Shown here: positions 25,325-39,400 of the stretch, one piece after another
Position numbering within the stretch: the first letter of the stretch is position 1
Layout: the number at the start of each line of letters is the position of its first letter
Origin: Lineus longissimus
Lineage: Eukaryota; Nemertea; Pilidiophora; Heteronemertea; Lineidae
DNA: 64,000 bases
Assembly: GCF_910592395.1 (NCBI RefSeq)
Contig: NC_088311.1
Coordinates: 5,458,501-5,522,500, forward strand
Direction of reading: 5' to 3'
Notes under the pieces: model-generated
Seen by the model: only the letters and a program-made list of their open reading frames with translations
Told to the model about the DNA's origin: nothing
Databases searched by the model: none
Program-made: the position numbers and the translations under genes

Positions 25325-28300
25325 CTTTGTCTGCATCAAAAGACCGTCATCATGTTATCGTATGTCTTATTTCACTGTAGTACAGTGGGACCTCCCTGAA
25401 CAGACACCTCTGTGAGCAGAACATCTTCTCTGTTAAAGACACTAATTACGTTCCCAAATAGGTCATCTCCATTTGATTAACCTTCTGTTATGTGGATACC
25501 TCTCCCAAGGGTGTACTTGATAGAGGTTATACTGTGAAGTGAAAATCACTTGCTTCAAATTGTGTAAGTTTGTAAAGCTTTTTCCTTATTTCTCCACAAC
25601 TTTTCAGCTCCTCTTGAGAGTGACTTCAGTATAGTTGTCCATGATGAGTTCTATGTACGAATGGTACTTGGGTGTATTGGTCTCAACATTGACCTGTTTG
25701 TCGTCAGAGTTTGCTTCAAGGGCAAGGCAAAACTGGATCTCAATGTTTTCCAGGTAAATGGAATTCTCATTAAAGATTGGTCTGTTGAAGTAATTCTGTA
25801 TTTCAAACACAGGTTATTGGTAAAATGAACCAAACTAAAGAATTTGATTGGGTACCTTGATATGGGTGAAATGTCTTGATCGCCAATGGGTGAGTGAGGG
25901 AGGACAATGAAAAGGAGCCTCCAACATGCTGCCTTGATTCCCTTTCCATTTTCTTATGTTTGTCTTCCAGGAATTTTCTCCTGAAAAGCTGCAGCAGAAG
26001 TATAACCAGTTTATGGACATTGCTGACCGAGTTTACAATACTATGGTGACTGCAGTCGACGAGGTCAAGGGTATCACAGATAGTGGAGACCAATTTACTA
26101 ACTTATTGGAACAACTGATGGACACTCTGGAGGCCATACCAGATAAGGTAGGTTCATATTCTGCCTTGTATGTTCATCTTGGCCCCCAAGGTCCCCTACT
26201 AGGATCAAGAATCAAAATCAGGGGGGAATATGTTTGCACACAGCACACCCCTCAGCTCCAGGATTACTTTGATATTGCTACTCCCTCGGAACATTCCCCA
26301 AAGAAACTTGCGTAAAAACCTTTTGGTTAAAAGTACGTTGATTTGTTAGCTTATAACTTGCTGTCCTTGTTATTTCAGATTGCCTACCTGAAGATGGAGA
26401 GTTTGAATGCCACAGTTCTGGTTGGTGAGATGTGGGATTGGAAACTGCCAGCCTGGGCTAAGTCACCTGCCGGCCCTATTGCCGTTATCAAAAGTACCGC
26501 TACGCTTTTCAAGGACATTAGCGATGGTGTCATGAACTTTTATAATGTAGGTTCAAATTGTGTTCTTTCTTTAATACCTCTGTTCAAAGTGTTGTTGCTT
26601 CAAAGTTGCAGTAATCTTATTTCATTATTTTTCTTGATTTTCATTGAAAGCTGCTTAGGCCATAAATTATGATTTAGCTTACACATTTCAAAATTCATGC
26701 AAAGTCATTCTTTTTCTTTCCAGGCTGTTCGTGAACCAATCATGGTGACTCTACCAAACTCCTTCATGGCCATTTGGAATAACTTGAAGGAACTGGTTTC
26801 AAAGTTTGATTACATCAAAGAAGATCCGATGGGTTTTGTCAAAGTCTGTTTCAAAGTTGTCTTTTCGTAAGTAGTATTTTCAAGTTTTCAGTTTTGAACT
26901 CCTCCAACTTTATTTTTTGAGCCTGGAATACTGCATGTACGACTTTGTTAGTAACATCAGTTCACTTAGAGCTACAAATCTTGTTTCTTCCCAGATTGTA
27001 ACAGGGCCATATTGTGTGGTACTAAAATCGATTTCTTCTCCAGGGTGAGCCGAGCTGTCATTGAAGTACTCTACGCTGTGAAGAAGGTCCAAACAACTGC
27101 TTTCTTCATTAAGAGTAAGTCGTACCATTCATATTTTTACCTTTTCAAAATGTAAATCTTTCCAAAAAGATAGTATTGATGAATTAAACTAGTTTGGTCT
27201 TGGTACCATCAGACAGTGCTTCGCAACGAATGGAATGACAGTGGGTTTGACAATTGGTAACACTTTACGACAAGTTCTGTGTCTCTAAAAAGATCTAAGT
27301 GAAATGACTGCCATGAAAATCATTGATTCTAACAAATAGTTGTCTTCAATATCATGCCTAACTTTGCAGAGGAGCCACCAGCCTGGATGAAAATACGGAC
27401 TCTCTACATCGATTTGTTTAATAAGATCAAAGGCGTTAACGGCACTACAACCAGGAAGAGGGGCAAGTGGGTGAATGCAGCAACTGTTGGAGAGGATCCA
27501 GTCAAAAAGATGACCAATGGTAATGTGACATCGGTAAGTTTCATTGCTTGTGAGATGTGTGGTTTAGTCAAAACGATGACCAATGGAACTGTACTGGTAT
27601 TTTCCTTTCAGTTCTGCTTCTGTTATCAGCTTGCTTCTCTGTTAAGAACCAGGTGTTCTAGTGCCAAGGAAAGACTTTAAAGTGATGTCCTTTGATTTTA
27701 ATATTTCAGCAACAAATGCGTGGTCAGGTTATGGACCGCATCCAGGGGATTCTGACTCATATGTTGAATGTTTTCCTGGACCTGCTGCCTCTGCCAGATT
27801 CATTCATCGATGCCTACCTCAACTTCTATAACATGGTAGCTAAAGTCAAGAAGGCCTATGCCAAGCTAAAAGCAGGTAGGTGGAACTAAAGGATTTCTGG
27901 CACGAGATAAAACTTAGACCAAAAGATCAATAAGTTTAATTTTAATCAAAGGAACAGACAGGTTAAAATGGAAACGTACAATATTCAATCCTTATCATGG
28001 CTGTCTGGCATGGTACACATTCTATGGTGGTTTTAGAACATATCATGATTCCTCTTGGTCCGAGGATTACATGTATGATTTAAAATGCTTCTGTTTGATT
28101 ATCGCATCAATTTTTCCTCAGGTTATGACTTTGTAACAACTGTTATTGATCGAGTCATGGGTGTGAAATCTCATAAGAGATTCCCGAAGACGTTTCGTAC
28201 AGCGAGCGATGATTGCCCCGGCACCGGCTTCTATCCCAGTGAACTACAAATGGTCAACCCGACCCCGGCGCCCCCGCATCTGACACGACAGAATGCAGTC

Positions 28301-31300
28301 TCGCAGCTTGGTGTTATACCCCAGTTGACACGATCACAGGGTACACACTCACTGGAAAAACGAGATACTTGGCCTGATGGGACGTATAAGAGTGGTTATC
28401 ATGCCGAGTACAGTGATAATGGGGTGGATTTGGTTGTTGATGAGAATTCGTATGTAAGTATTTCTATATACTGACATTGGATTTGATTTAGAATTGTGTT
28501 GCTGTACTGTGAAGCCTCCATTAGCTGACACCTCTGTCAACATGAATCCTCAAGAAAATGTCATCCATTCAATTTAACCCCAAGATTAAGGATTTGCTGA
28601 AACTTGGGATTGCAATTATTTGTATACAAGTCCAGACAATGGAATGGTTTAAAATTCTTATTCATTATGTGCTTACACAATTGGAAGTTATCAAATTCAA
28701 GTTCAATTTTGAAATTTTTGAATGAACATGGTGAGAGGAGTAGCTCTTTAAAAGCGCTTTCATTTCATAGCTTTTGATTCTTCTAAAACTCCAGATTGTA
28801 GCACCGTTCCCAGGTCAGGTCACAATAACTGACGTACCTAACCAAGTGCGTATCAAGGTGACCGGAAACTCATTGAAGTACACCTATATCTTCATTACTC
28901 ACGTGGTACCAAACAACACCATTCCCTATATGCAGCATACTTGGGCTCCAAAGGTTGAGGTAAGGGTCATCTTCAGTAAATAATTTAGGCTCGTGAAACA
29001 ATTTCATTGCAGTGCTTTTTCTTTTGATAAAGTAGATCCCTTCAATGATCTGCCCACTTTGAACAATTCAAATAGCTCTACTTTCATAGTACATTGTTAA
29101 GTTGTGCATGTTTATTGGAAAAATAACGATTCTGTTTTACAGGTATCTGCTGGACAAGTCATTGGTATATCGGCACTGTCTCCATGTGCGGGCAAGAATC
29201 ACATTCATGTCAGCTTCCGAAAGTATTTTAGATACCTTGACCCGACACGCTTCATTGAGGAGCGTTCTTTACCCTTGCCCAAGTGGAATTCTGAATGTGA
29301 CGATTACAAAGCTGTCTGGAAGGTGGGTATTAGCCTTTTTCTTCATTATCTAAAGTGTTCTTGTATCAAGCAATCATATTTGGATTTTGAATCAATCACT
29401 GCACCATTAACCTAATGTTGCCTCTTTGACATAATCATTGTTCGTTCTATTTAAGATCCGTGTTGTGAAAGCTGGTTCAATCATTGGCCTGGTTGGCAAG
29501 AAGATCAAAGAAAGGAAGAGTCCTCAACGCGTTCCTAGCCCGGATGCAGTCTCTGAACCTGAACAACCAGCTCCTGCAGAACCAGCTGCGGAAAATGATC
29601 CGGCCAAAGTCACAGAATCCATGACAAGTAAAGCAATATTTAACTTACTAAACATACTTAACCTTTGGACGATTTGTACTAGCCTAAACGATTTAGTTGG
29701 CAGTGGGTTTTGATATAAGGACAGTCTGAGTAGCCTAGTGGATAAGACCGAAATAACATCAATCAAAGCCTCCGCTGTGGTCTTGAGTTTGATCCCTGTT
29801 GGACTTTGTCTGCGCGTAATAGAAACCAAACTCTCTGACAGCGAAGGTTTCCCTGAGGACTCCGGTCCAGTTACATTATTTCATTACAAATGTCTTCTTT
29901 CTACTTTCAGCTGGACAGACTCTCAAGACAGGCATCAAAAGTAAGGTTTTAGAGCTTTGTCTGTAATCCTTCCCTGGTTGAACTTTTAGAAAATGTATTG
30001 CATGTACTGTAAGATTCAATATTTGCGATGCTTAAATGACCTTTGTCACAGGATTCAGGATTCTTGATGAGACAACCATGGACTGCCAGCTCGGTATCAA
30101 TTCCTTAAGCAAGTTTAAAGTTTACCACCACTCTTGTCACATTTTACAGACACCCAGGATGCCATTGTCCAGGACTTCACCGATATGAAACAAGCTTTGT
30201 CGTGGTCAACCATTCGAGAAAAGATGCGGAATTTTACCGTCTGTTCGGTAAAGCTTGGTGTCATCTTTGAATTTATGAGCCAGTTTGGTTTGACGGACAG
30301 CATGACAAGCCTGTCAGAAACACTGATCTTTTTCAGGGTTAGTATCTGAAGTGAAAACCTGTTAGTTCGCCTCTGTGCTCAGATCAACTCAGGAAGAGTA
30401 CATGTAGAGCTAAGTTGTGGGGCAGCAAAGTGGCAGTCCTTGATGTTTCCGACATCATGTTGGATGTAACCTCAAAATCAACAGAGCCTGACACCATAAG
30501 TTCACCTGATCTGACAGATTCCAACCCTTGTCCTTTGCTGTAATGATCAACTAGAATCTTTGCATCCCTTTGTGAGGTGCTGTAATGAAAAAACCAAATT
30601 TTTATTTTCCAGGACTTCAATACTAAGAAATGGTGCATCAACCCTCACACTTTAACAGTAGATGAATTGAAGGCCGCATTGACAAAAAGAGGCCTGAGTT
30701 CCATGGGTAGCAAGGGTGTATTGATCAAGAGGTTTACTGCACACACACAAAGTAAGTTCCAGATGCTTCTTCCCCAAACCTTTTCCCAGTTGAAGCTACA
30801 TATCCTCAGGGAGGCGGTTGAGTTGAGTCTTGATCAGCATCAGATGTGATCGATCATTCAAAACTACCTCTGGCTCATGTGGCACATTCTATTCTTAGTT
30901 CATATTCACGATGTGCCAAATTCAGCCAAAAGCAATGTTTTTTATGTAAAACTACTGTGGTTGTTGCGAAGTGTCTTGAGACAGATCCTCTTCAGAAAAA
31001 AAACAACACTATGAAAACTCACAATTGTTGTAACTGCCTCTTTCTTCCAGATTGTCCCTTGCTGCAGTTCAAAATGCCGAAAAACATCTTTTGTACATAC
31101 GATTCCCTCTGCTTGGGGACAACTTGCTGCATGACCTTCAACTTTGTCTACTTCATCAAAACCATTGATTTCTACGCGCGGTTTGACCCGTGTGAATTTC
31201 AATTTGTGGTGGGTTTTGGCAAAGCTTACACTCAGCCATGGAGGAATTGGAATCCGAGAGAGCCAGACCTACAAGGGATGCAGTCTGCTGAATTCAAATG

Positions 31301-33416
31301 GAGTTTGACGGATGTCTTCTTTGGTAAGTTTGATTTTGTGGCCTCTCCTCCAGGTTTGCAACTGTCCTTGGATTTGATGTGACTGGCATAGTGAACTCTA
31401 GCATGGTTAAGGAGATTACTTATATTTGCTAATGCACTCTAAGGAACTTGTCTCAAACATCCATTACTCTTGCAGAGTACATGCTTTATCTCTGAAAGCA
31501 GACTCCCTTTATGTTTAATGTCTCTTTGTAGGTGAGGAGGGTACCAAGTACACTAATATCAAGACCGATATTGCAGATTCCATTGTACTGTCTATCAGGT
31601 AAGCAACTGTAACCCTTCTTTATACTTCAACATCAATCAGTTATTGAGTACGCAGAAGGACTAAACTGAATTTTTCTTAGATTAACACAGTAACTTTTAT
31701 TGGCATTGTTTCTTCCTTTCAGATACAATATCCTCAAATCGGAGAAGGAAATGATGGCGTCCGTATCAGCCGGATTCTGTTTCGAGGACAACCTCGCCAA
31801 CTGTATCGAGCCATTTGAAGTCATATTAAAGGATGCTGTGTTCCCCATTCCTATTTGTAACACAGACGGTTCCATGACATGGCCTGTTGGTAAGGGTGAT
31901 CTTGGTCCAAACTCAGTGACTTCCCTGTCTAAAAAATCTTGCAAATTGTCCTCCACTGGCTTTGTATAATAAGGTTGTTGTTGATTTGTCTCTCTGTCTC
32001 ATCTCCGTATCCTCGAGGGAGACAACTTACCCAACTTTCTTCGGAACAAATGGAAATTATGATGAAACCACAAAATATCTTTTTGCGATCAACACAGCAA
32101 TGAGGAGGAAGATCTTTCATGTCTTTCCGTTACAACACTGGTCTTTGTGTTCAGCAAGCCTATCGTTGAAAGAACAGGAGGTAGTTGGGTACATTTTAAC
32201 AGCGTTAAAACACACTTTGTAGAATATTTGAAATCTTTGGCATAACAATCCTTTACCTAAACTGTTTCTTTTTTTTAGTCGACTACAAGAGCTATTTCGA
32301 CCGTGCTGAAGTTGCAGAGGCGCTGAAAGAAGAAGGACGAGTGGTCGAGGCAGCACAGAAACAAGCTGCAATCGATGCATTCCTATCAGGATTTGGTCTG
32401 CCAGAGGTATTGAAAACATGTGCTAGCAGACAAATTCAAAGTTGAAAGTTTGTTGTGTTGTCGGTCATGTTGTTCACTATTGACCCTTTCATTTTCAAGC
32501 CTAATATTTGTGCCGGTTTTGCATGTATTCATTTACATGGTACAAGAATCTCTAATGTGAGGGGTTTGTCATTAGGAAATCCACTCGGAGATTTGCACTG
32601 TTCGATTTGTAGACATGTGCATTGCATCTATAAATTTTCATCTGATAATTCGTCATATGCTTTTGCTTGTTAATTTCTAGTCATTTGCCATCCCCACTGC
32701 ACCGTGTGCCCGACCTGAAAGGAAGACCCTAGCTCAACTCGAAACGTACTATAATGCCAAAGGTTTCTCTGCTGAGTTCACTTGGGACGCAACTGATCTT
32801 GATGGCATGGTTGCTGCGACGATACTGGCTGACAAAAGTAGGTTTTATTTTTGAAAGGGTTGCATTGAATGCAGCTAGACATAGACTGTCATAGACACAA
32901 CAGCAAGTCCGTGTAATACCACTGACACATACCAGGGCTCGGTTGTTCAAAAGCACAAAGTTAATGTTATCCTTGATAGTTACTTTTAGTGTCGTTAAGC
33001 ACAGTATTATCGGTTCAGTCCTTAACAGTATTATATGATCTCTAAAGAGTAATGCAAACAGTCTCTGTCCAACAATACTGATGTTCATCCTTTGTGTACT
33101 ATTTTCAGAGTGCACCACCAGTAATGGAGGGGTAGATTATTCATTGCCCTCCTTCGACACAGCAGCAATGGACTCCACCTTATACCCAACAATGGCGTCT
33201 GGATGCAACCAAATTGATCTCTGCATCGACCTTAACTCAACTGCAGCAAATGTCACGAAATCCATTGATGCGAATATCGATTTGAATTACTGTGATTATG
33301 TCATAACGGTGTCACTAGGGGGTGTTTCTCAAACGTTCTTGATGTTTTTGTACCCGTGGGGAGAGAACCAGATGCTCCAGATTGGAGACAACGTTGCCAT
33401 GAAGTAAGTCAACATT

Positions 33417-33451
<35 letters not shown>

Positions 33452-36400
33452 TATCATCAGCAAACCTCTTTGGGTTCTTCCTGGCATGTTTATCATTCAC
33501 CAGCCTCTTAACCATTTGCTGGTTTTTTGTCGCTTCGTTTACTAACTCCCATGTGAGATGGCAATAGTCATCTGATCTCCCAAGCAGAATGATACATTGG
33601 TAGAAAGTCGACCGTGTGATGCCATTGTGTGTGACTTAAGTCGACTGAAGCATTGGAACCATTACATTAGCCGAGGCATTCAATGATATTTCTCCATTCC
33701 AGTTACACTATCAATCGGGACCTTGATGCCAAGGAGTTTAATGTGGATGTCTACCTGAGGATCTACAGTAATAATGACTCCATTGTGGATGGATATGCCT
33801 ATCAAAATCTTGTGGTTCCTATGTTGAATTGCAGTCAGCACATACCGTTCCCGTTGCCAGGTGAGTTGGGATAACTAATTTTGTCCCCTTTACCAGCATC
33901 TGCCACAGATGCATGCAATAGAAAAAGATAACTTTTTTCATTTTATAGGTGGACTATAGACACGGGCTAGGGGGTAAAATTGGTACTCTTCTGGTGACAA
34001 ATATGTCTGGGTGGTGTTGTGTTAATAGTTTTGAAAACCTGTGTGATATGGGTGATCTTGTTTTCCAGGTGATGATCTTGTTGGCTTCCTGGACGAACTA
34101 GAAGGACACAACATGACTGAAGAAGCCTTTGATGCCATCTTGACCCAATATCGCCTGGGTCCTTATCGCCAGGAGAGGGTCATGGAGATCGGCTCATGTG
34201 TCAATGTAACTTTGAGGAATTCTACTGTCTGTAAGTACACTGCTTTCATTATTGCTCAATTTTCATGGAAGATTTGAAAAGTGAAAGGATGAGTTTGACT
34301 CTGGTACAAATTGAGTTTCGTATTCCTTGTATTATAAGTTAATTTACTCGTGGTAGTTGAATGTGGTGCCATTTTGAGCTGCTGCGGATTATAGGTTGAA
34401 GCTATGAACATTTTGTAAGTTAATGAAATCCGTTCTCTTTATAGCATGTGCCTCCAACTTATCTGCCGTGAATTTCCTATCACCAGAGATGAGTCTGCTT
34501 GCCAACTGTGGACTGTCCAGTACCTGTCACGGCGTCCAATGCTGCATCGACCTGCCTTTCCAAGTCAACGGATTCTCCAACACCAATTATCGACACACTT
34601 GGGTGTCGTTCGAGTTTCATGAGTGTAACTACACGATTGATATCAGGATTGGGTCACACTTATACTCGGCGAGGTTGCTGCAGTATGATTGGGGCAGAAC
34701 CATCGAAGGAAGTATTGGTATCTCACCCAATGGATTGATGGCTCCAATACGTTGGAGGTATGTGGTATTCTTCTTGTTCCAGGATGAGTGTTTTGCACGC
34801 CATTACAGTAAGGCACCTGTTGGAGTTTTTGGCCCTGTGACTCCATCTTGGCCAGAGGGAGAGTCCATCGAAGCTACTTATGTTACCTCCACAAGGGCTC
34901 ACATCTCATTCGAAGGATGAGTATGTTCTGTGGCACTTGTCTTGAGCATTTGTTGTTAAAATCTTTCGTGTTGGAGAACCCCTGTTGCAAGCGTGTGGTT
35001 TTTCCCATTCATGGATACTAGCTCACTTATAATCACTGTAGTGACATGTTCATAACACAATGCCATGGGCGCAGCTGTTAATGGTGATTCTGTTCATAAT
35101 TTCAGTGCCAACATCAATGTTCCAGCTTCTGAGACAGCGAAAGTTCTTGTGGAGCGGTATACTATCGACTTGAATGTTAGCTTTTGTATTCCACTGAATG
35201 ACACCACTAATCTGTGCGTACCAGATGTCGATGGCTTCACTTTACTGAGACAGTTTGAAGTTCAGGCATGTCACAATGACACATCATTGGCAATCAAGGC
35301 AGAAGTGGATTCACAATCTGTCAACGAATGGATGAACTTGAGGCATGCTACAGCAGACGTCAGTTTGGGAGAAGCAGGCGTTGAGCAGTTTTTGGATGAG
35401 ACAGGCCTTGTTTACCTTCTACAGAACCAGCCGTGTGATCCTATGAGGGGGATTTATGACCCGGCTGCCAGTGGATGGAATAGGATCGGTAAGTGTAGGA
35501 CACTCTGTTTTGTATTTGCAGGCAGACGTCAACTTCTTCAGTTCTGTTTCAAGGCTATCATGTTTATCAATCGGTTTTGTATCTGGCACCAATTATTGCT
35601 TGTCGTCAACCAGAGTTTTGAAGGCACGTTATGGTCAATTATTGGTAACCCATGCATAACTTGGCTGGTGGAGTCTTGCTAAAGGAATGAATGTTTTATC
35701 TTTTGACTGAGGCATTGGTAAGTTTGATGTTGGAATGTCCTTATCATGGTACTTTATTTTCCAGGTTGTTCTTCAAGTCTGCCAAACTTCCTAGAATTAC
35801 CCGATAATGTTCGTTGTTACATGTCCAGCATGTGCTCAGACATCGATTGCTGTATGACAGTTGACATGTTCGGCATGATGACACGCACCATTCATTCCAC
35901 GTTCAAGGTTGACACGTGTGCCTACGAGTTGTCTGGAAGTATCGAGTTGATGAGGTTCAGCTTCACACTGTTTTTCTATGACTGGGGTAGGTACTCTTTA
36001 ACAAAGTAATAATAAAAAGGACAATGACACAAATAGCTACCGGTATCCCTCGCAAGGGAGAAATGTCTTGAAATTAGTAAAAAATTATGTTTTTTGTTTT
36101 CAGGTGCAGTGAAGACGTACAATATCCGAGATATATTCTACATTCAGTAAGTCAGAGTCACTTGTCAGAGTCACTTGTCTTCTGTTCACATATGCAATAT
36201 CAAATCTGACGAAAAGTGTGAAACATTCAACGCCTGAACCATTAAATTTTGGTAGCTATTGCAGTGTTTCTGTCATTCATCTTTCAAAACCAACTGATGA
36301 CTTAGAATCCTGTCTTCCATTCTAGGTTTGCCATCGACCGTGACACCATCGCCCGGACTGTCACTGTTGACCTTAACCTGAAGATGTGTCTGGAGCCAAA

Positions 36401-39400
36401 TTCACCCTGCGACATTGACATTGAGATCTTCAAACAAACAGTCATACCAATGGCTGATTGTAACCTCGCAGAAATCGTTTCATTGCCACGTGAGTTTGAC
36501 AAATTCTTCGAATGATAACATCAGTATTTTTTTAACACCACAATAGAGTTTGCTCTAAGAATGCCAAGAGAATTTCCTCTTTGAGTAATCCAGCCTTTGG
36601 CCTGGTAGTTTCAGAGATAAGTTAACTCAATAACTTGGCATTAGCATCAACTGCGTACAATGACTTTGATTATCCGAGCAGATAAAACAGTTATCACTGA
36701 TGCTCTATTATTCATCCTCAGCCGGATACACGATCCGAACATTCATCCCCGCCCAGGGGCTCACGCTCGGCGACACCTTGACGGATGAGATCGAGGAGGC
36801 GATCTTGCGCCATCTTGGCCTTGCTACAACCTTGACCCCAACAAGTAAACTCTACTGTGAGACAGGATATTCGGCAGACTATTCTCGTGAGTAATTCTGA
36901 TTTATTATCGACTAATTTCATAACAATAAATGCAGGTTTGGGAGCATGCGCATGGCCCTTGTATGCCATACTATGCTTGGTTATCAGTGCTTTATTTAAT
37001 GTTGTTGCAGTATAAGATGAATAACTATATCATTTGTTTCCACTGCAGACTGTTCAACTTTTACTAGCCTTGGCCTGCCACAGGTCAGTTCATGCCGAAT
37101 GGATAACCGTTGCTATGGTTTCGAGTGCTGCTTTGACCTTGACCTTGAATTTTTGTCGCGTGCCTCCCGCCTTCATGCGTACGTGGACCCATGCGACTAC
37201 AAACTGGCAATCATGTGGGATGACTACAGCTTCAACCGAACCCTGTACACATTCCCATGGGGTGAGCACAGAGTGGAGCAGATTGGGACGTCTGTTTACT
37301 TAAAGTGAGTAATCATCTGTTACCATTAATTTGTCTGGACTGAAAGACAAGTAAAAAGAAGGAAACATGTATCGATATGGATTTTTGGCGGTAAAAAGAT
37401 GGAAAAGAAGAAGGCAGTTGACTGAATAGACGGGATATGTCTATAGAAAAAGACATCTGTCAGATGAGTAATGGTGGGAACATGTTTGGAGAAAGGTGTC
37501 AGTTTAAATGGGTAATAGGGAGTTTAGCCCAATTGCCGCATGGCCCTCGTGTGAATTTTGCACAAGTTGTACACATTTCCATTACAAATGGGATCTGGTT
37601 TTACAGTTGCTACATTTCCCTTCGCCATCTTTCAGCTACACAATAAGCAAGAGTGCCACCCTCTTCACATTGAGTGTGGCCGTCTACACTGCGATTGAAG
37701 ACTTCCCCTACACCCATTTCACTGTGTTGGATAATGCTCAGTTTCCCATCCCACAGTGTGACTACACAAGTCCGTATGACCTAGGCAGTAAGTATAGTAG
37801 TGCTGTTTCTGTTCTTTCTTGATACAGCCACTAGATCAATGTGCCTCGTTGTTGAATTTGAGAGTTTTGTCTGACAGCAGAGTGACTGACAGTACCAGAT
37901 GCTACTGTCATTTGCCAAGTAATAAACGAACAGGTGTCAAAGTCCACATTTGTCTTGAGGCATCATGGAACATATGACATCATGTGAGATTTTGCCCTAA
38001 GTTATAAATTTCTGTTGACCTTGAATGAAAGTGTTATTATGCATCATCATGGATAGACCTGAAAATAAGATCCAGTCCATTCAGATGAGGTTATCATTCT
38101 GTTCCATAAAGGGTAATAGTAAATTGCGGCGTGGTACACGTGATGTCTTATAGTCTGAATTGTTTATTTCTTTTCAGAGCGCCTGCCAGCCTTTGCAGAA
38201 GAAATCCTGACTGAGGGTCCTCCAAGTGATTACGCGTGGGAAGCTGTGTTCCGGTCATTAGGGCTGTACTCTCTGATGGATGAGCCTTGCCCAGCAAATA
38301 CCTCACTTCACTGTAAGCATTTGTTGATACTTGTTTTGTGTGTTCTTTATCTCAGCCCTTGCTCTATTCATGCTTAGGACATCAGATTGCAGCACAGAGA
38401 GAGATGGAACTTTTTTGCTAAACTGTTTGTAAGATCGCTGAAGCAAAAATGTTTGTACAATGTGTGCTTGTCATGTTTTGCCTATTCATCATGTTTTTAT
38501 ATTTTCAGATTGTCCCCACCTGGCTGACCCAAGCACCTTCTTGCCATCCTACGCAAGCTGCCACTACGACGAGCTCTGCCTTGGTCTCCATTGCTGCCTT
38601 GATGTCAACTTCTACATCGGGACACGGAGAATGAAGGCATGGACAGTATTCAATCCATGTACTTACGAGCTTTCCTACGGCCTGGAGAGGTTCTCCTATG
38701 ATGCTGTGCTTCCTGACATGGCCTGGGGACAAACCTTCCAGAATGACTTGTCAAGCAATTTGGTGATTCAGTGAGTTGTTTACTTTCATGTTGGAATATG
38801 GACTGGATTGACCATGTTTGAGGGAGGGAGGACATAAGAATATCTCTTTGAACATTGCTGGCTTTGAAATTTTGTGTTGATCAGTCTTGAGGAAATATTT
38901 TGGTTGACATAATTTGCATTGGTAATCATGTCATGGTTGTATCTCAATATAGATTTAGCATTTAATGTTGATTCATTACATTTCAGGGTTTCAGTTGACC
39001 AGCCATCTGCTGAGGTCATCCAGTACGACAGCACCATGACGCTGTTCACTGAATCATACGAGAACTATAAGTATCTCAACGCCACCCAGATTCCAACGCC
39101 AACTTGCAACACAGGCTATGACTCACTCAGCTGGACTGGAGGTAATGTCAAACTTACTTTTGAAGAAAGGTATTAGCCAACATCGGTTCTCTCTTTGGGT
39201 GACAATTGAATTGGGTTTGCTTTGATGTAAAAACTAATAAGTAGACGGCATTGGAATACTGCATGTTTTCATTATTGCCGTTTGAGGTATCATGTGGTAA
39301 GAAAACAAATATGTCTTGATGCATCTCTTCTTGTTCACCATTGTGGAATAATCTTATTATATTTTGACGTCCTTTCAGGATCATTTGATAGTTTTGTCTC

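Larger units (their letters stand above)
24988..25753 (+). other. LLTP lipid-cavity beta-sheet part, exons 16-17
   Basis: Exons are 24988-25202 and 25608-25753 (residues about 589-709). They include GPLIRTLQQHPRYARSTGAS, then GINWIKQFGSPDIGIAFGL and alternating hydrophobic strands such as FYVRMVLGCIGLNIDLFVV. In MTP and vitellogenin the horseshoe is followed by a sheet that lines the lipid pocket, and the position and alternation here fit. Similarity is weaker than in the helical part. Confidence 0.55.
28122..29940 (+). other. Beta-strand and proline-rich linker segment, exons 24-28
   Basis: Exons are 28122-28453, 28795-28959, 29143-29322, 29456-29627 and 29911-29940. Exon 24 has a basic HKRFPKTFR stretch and a dibasic LEKRDTW. 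Exons 25-26 look like strands (GQVTITDVPNQVRIKVTG, HIHVSFRKYFRYLDP). Exon 27 ends in a disordered, Pro/Glu-rich linker (SEPEQPAPAEPAAEND). Exon 28 is only 30 nt. Confidence 0.6.

Noticed and set aside
30846-31382. 178-codon plus-strand frame taken as a single gene
   Set aside because: Its right part is exon 31 of the giant gene. The left part is intron read-through before the acceptor at 31050.
33411-33459. CRISPR-like or other regular array
   Set aside because: It is a simple ATC microsatellite. No spacer-repeat structure exists in this eukaryotic window.
34423-34920. 165-codon frame ending inside the intron after exon 39
   Set aside because: A good donor at 34757/34758 with phase-matched acceptor at 35105 explains it better as exon 39 plus read-through.
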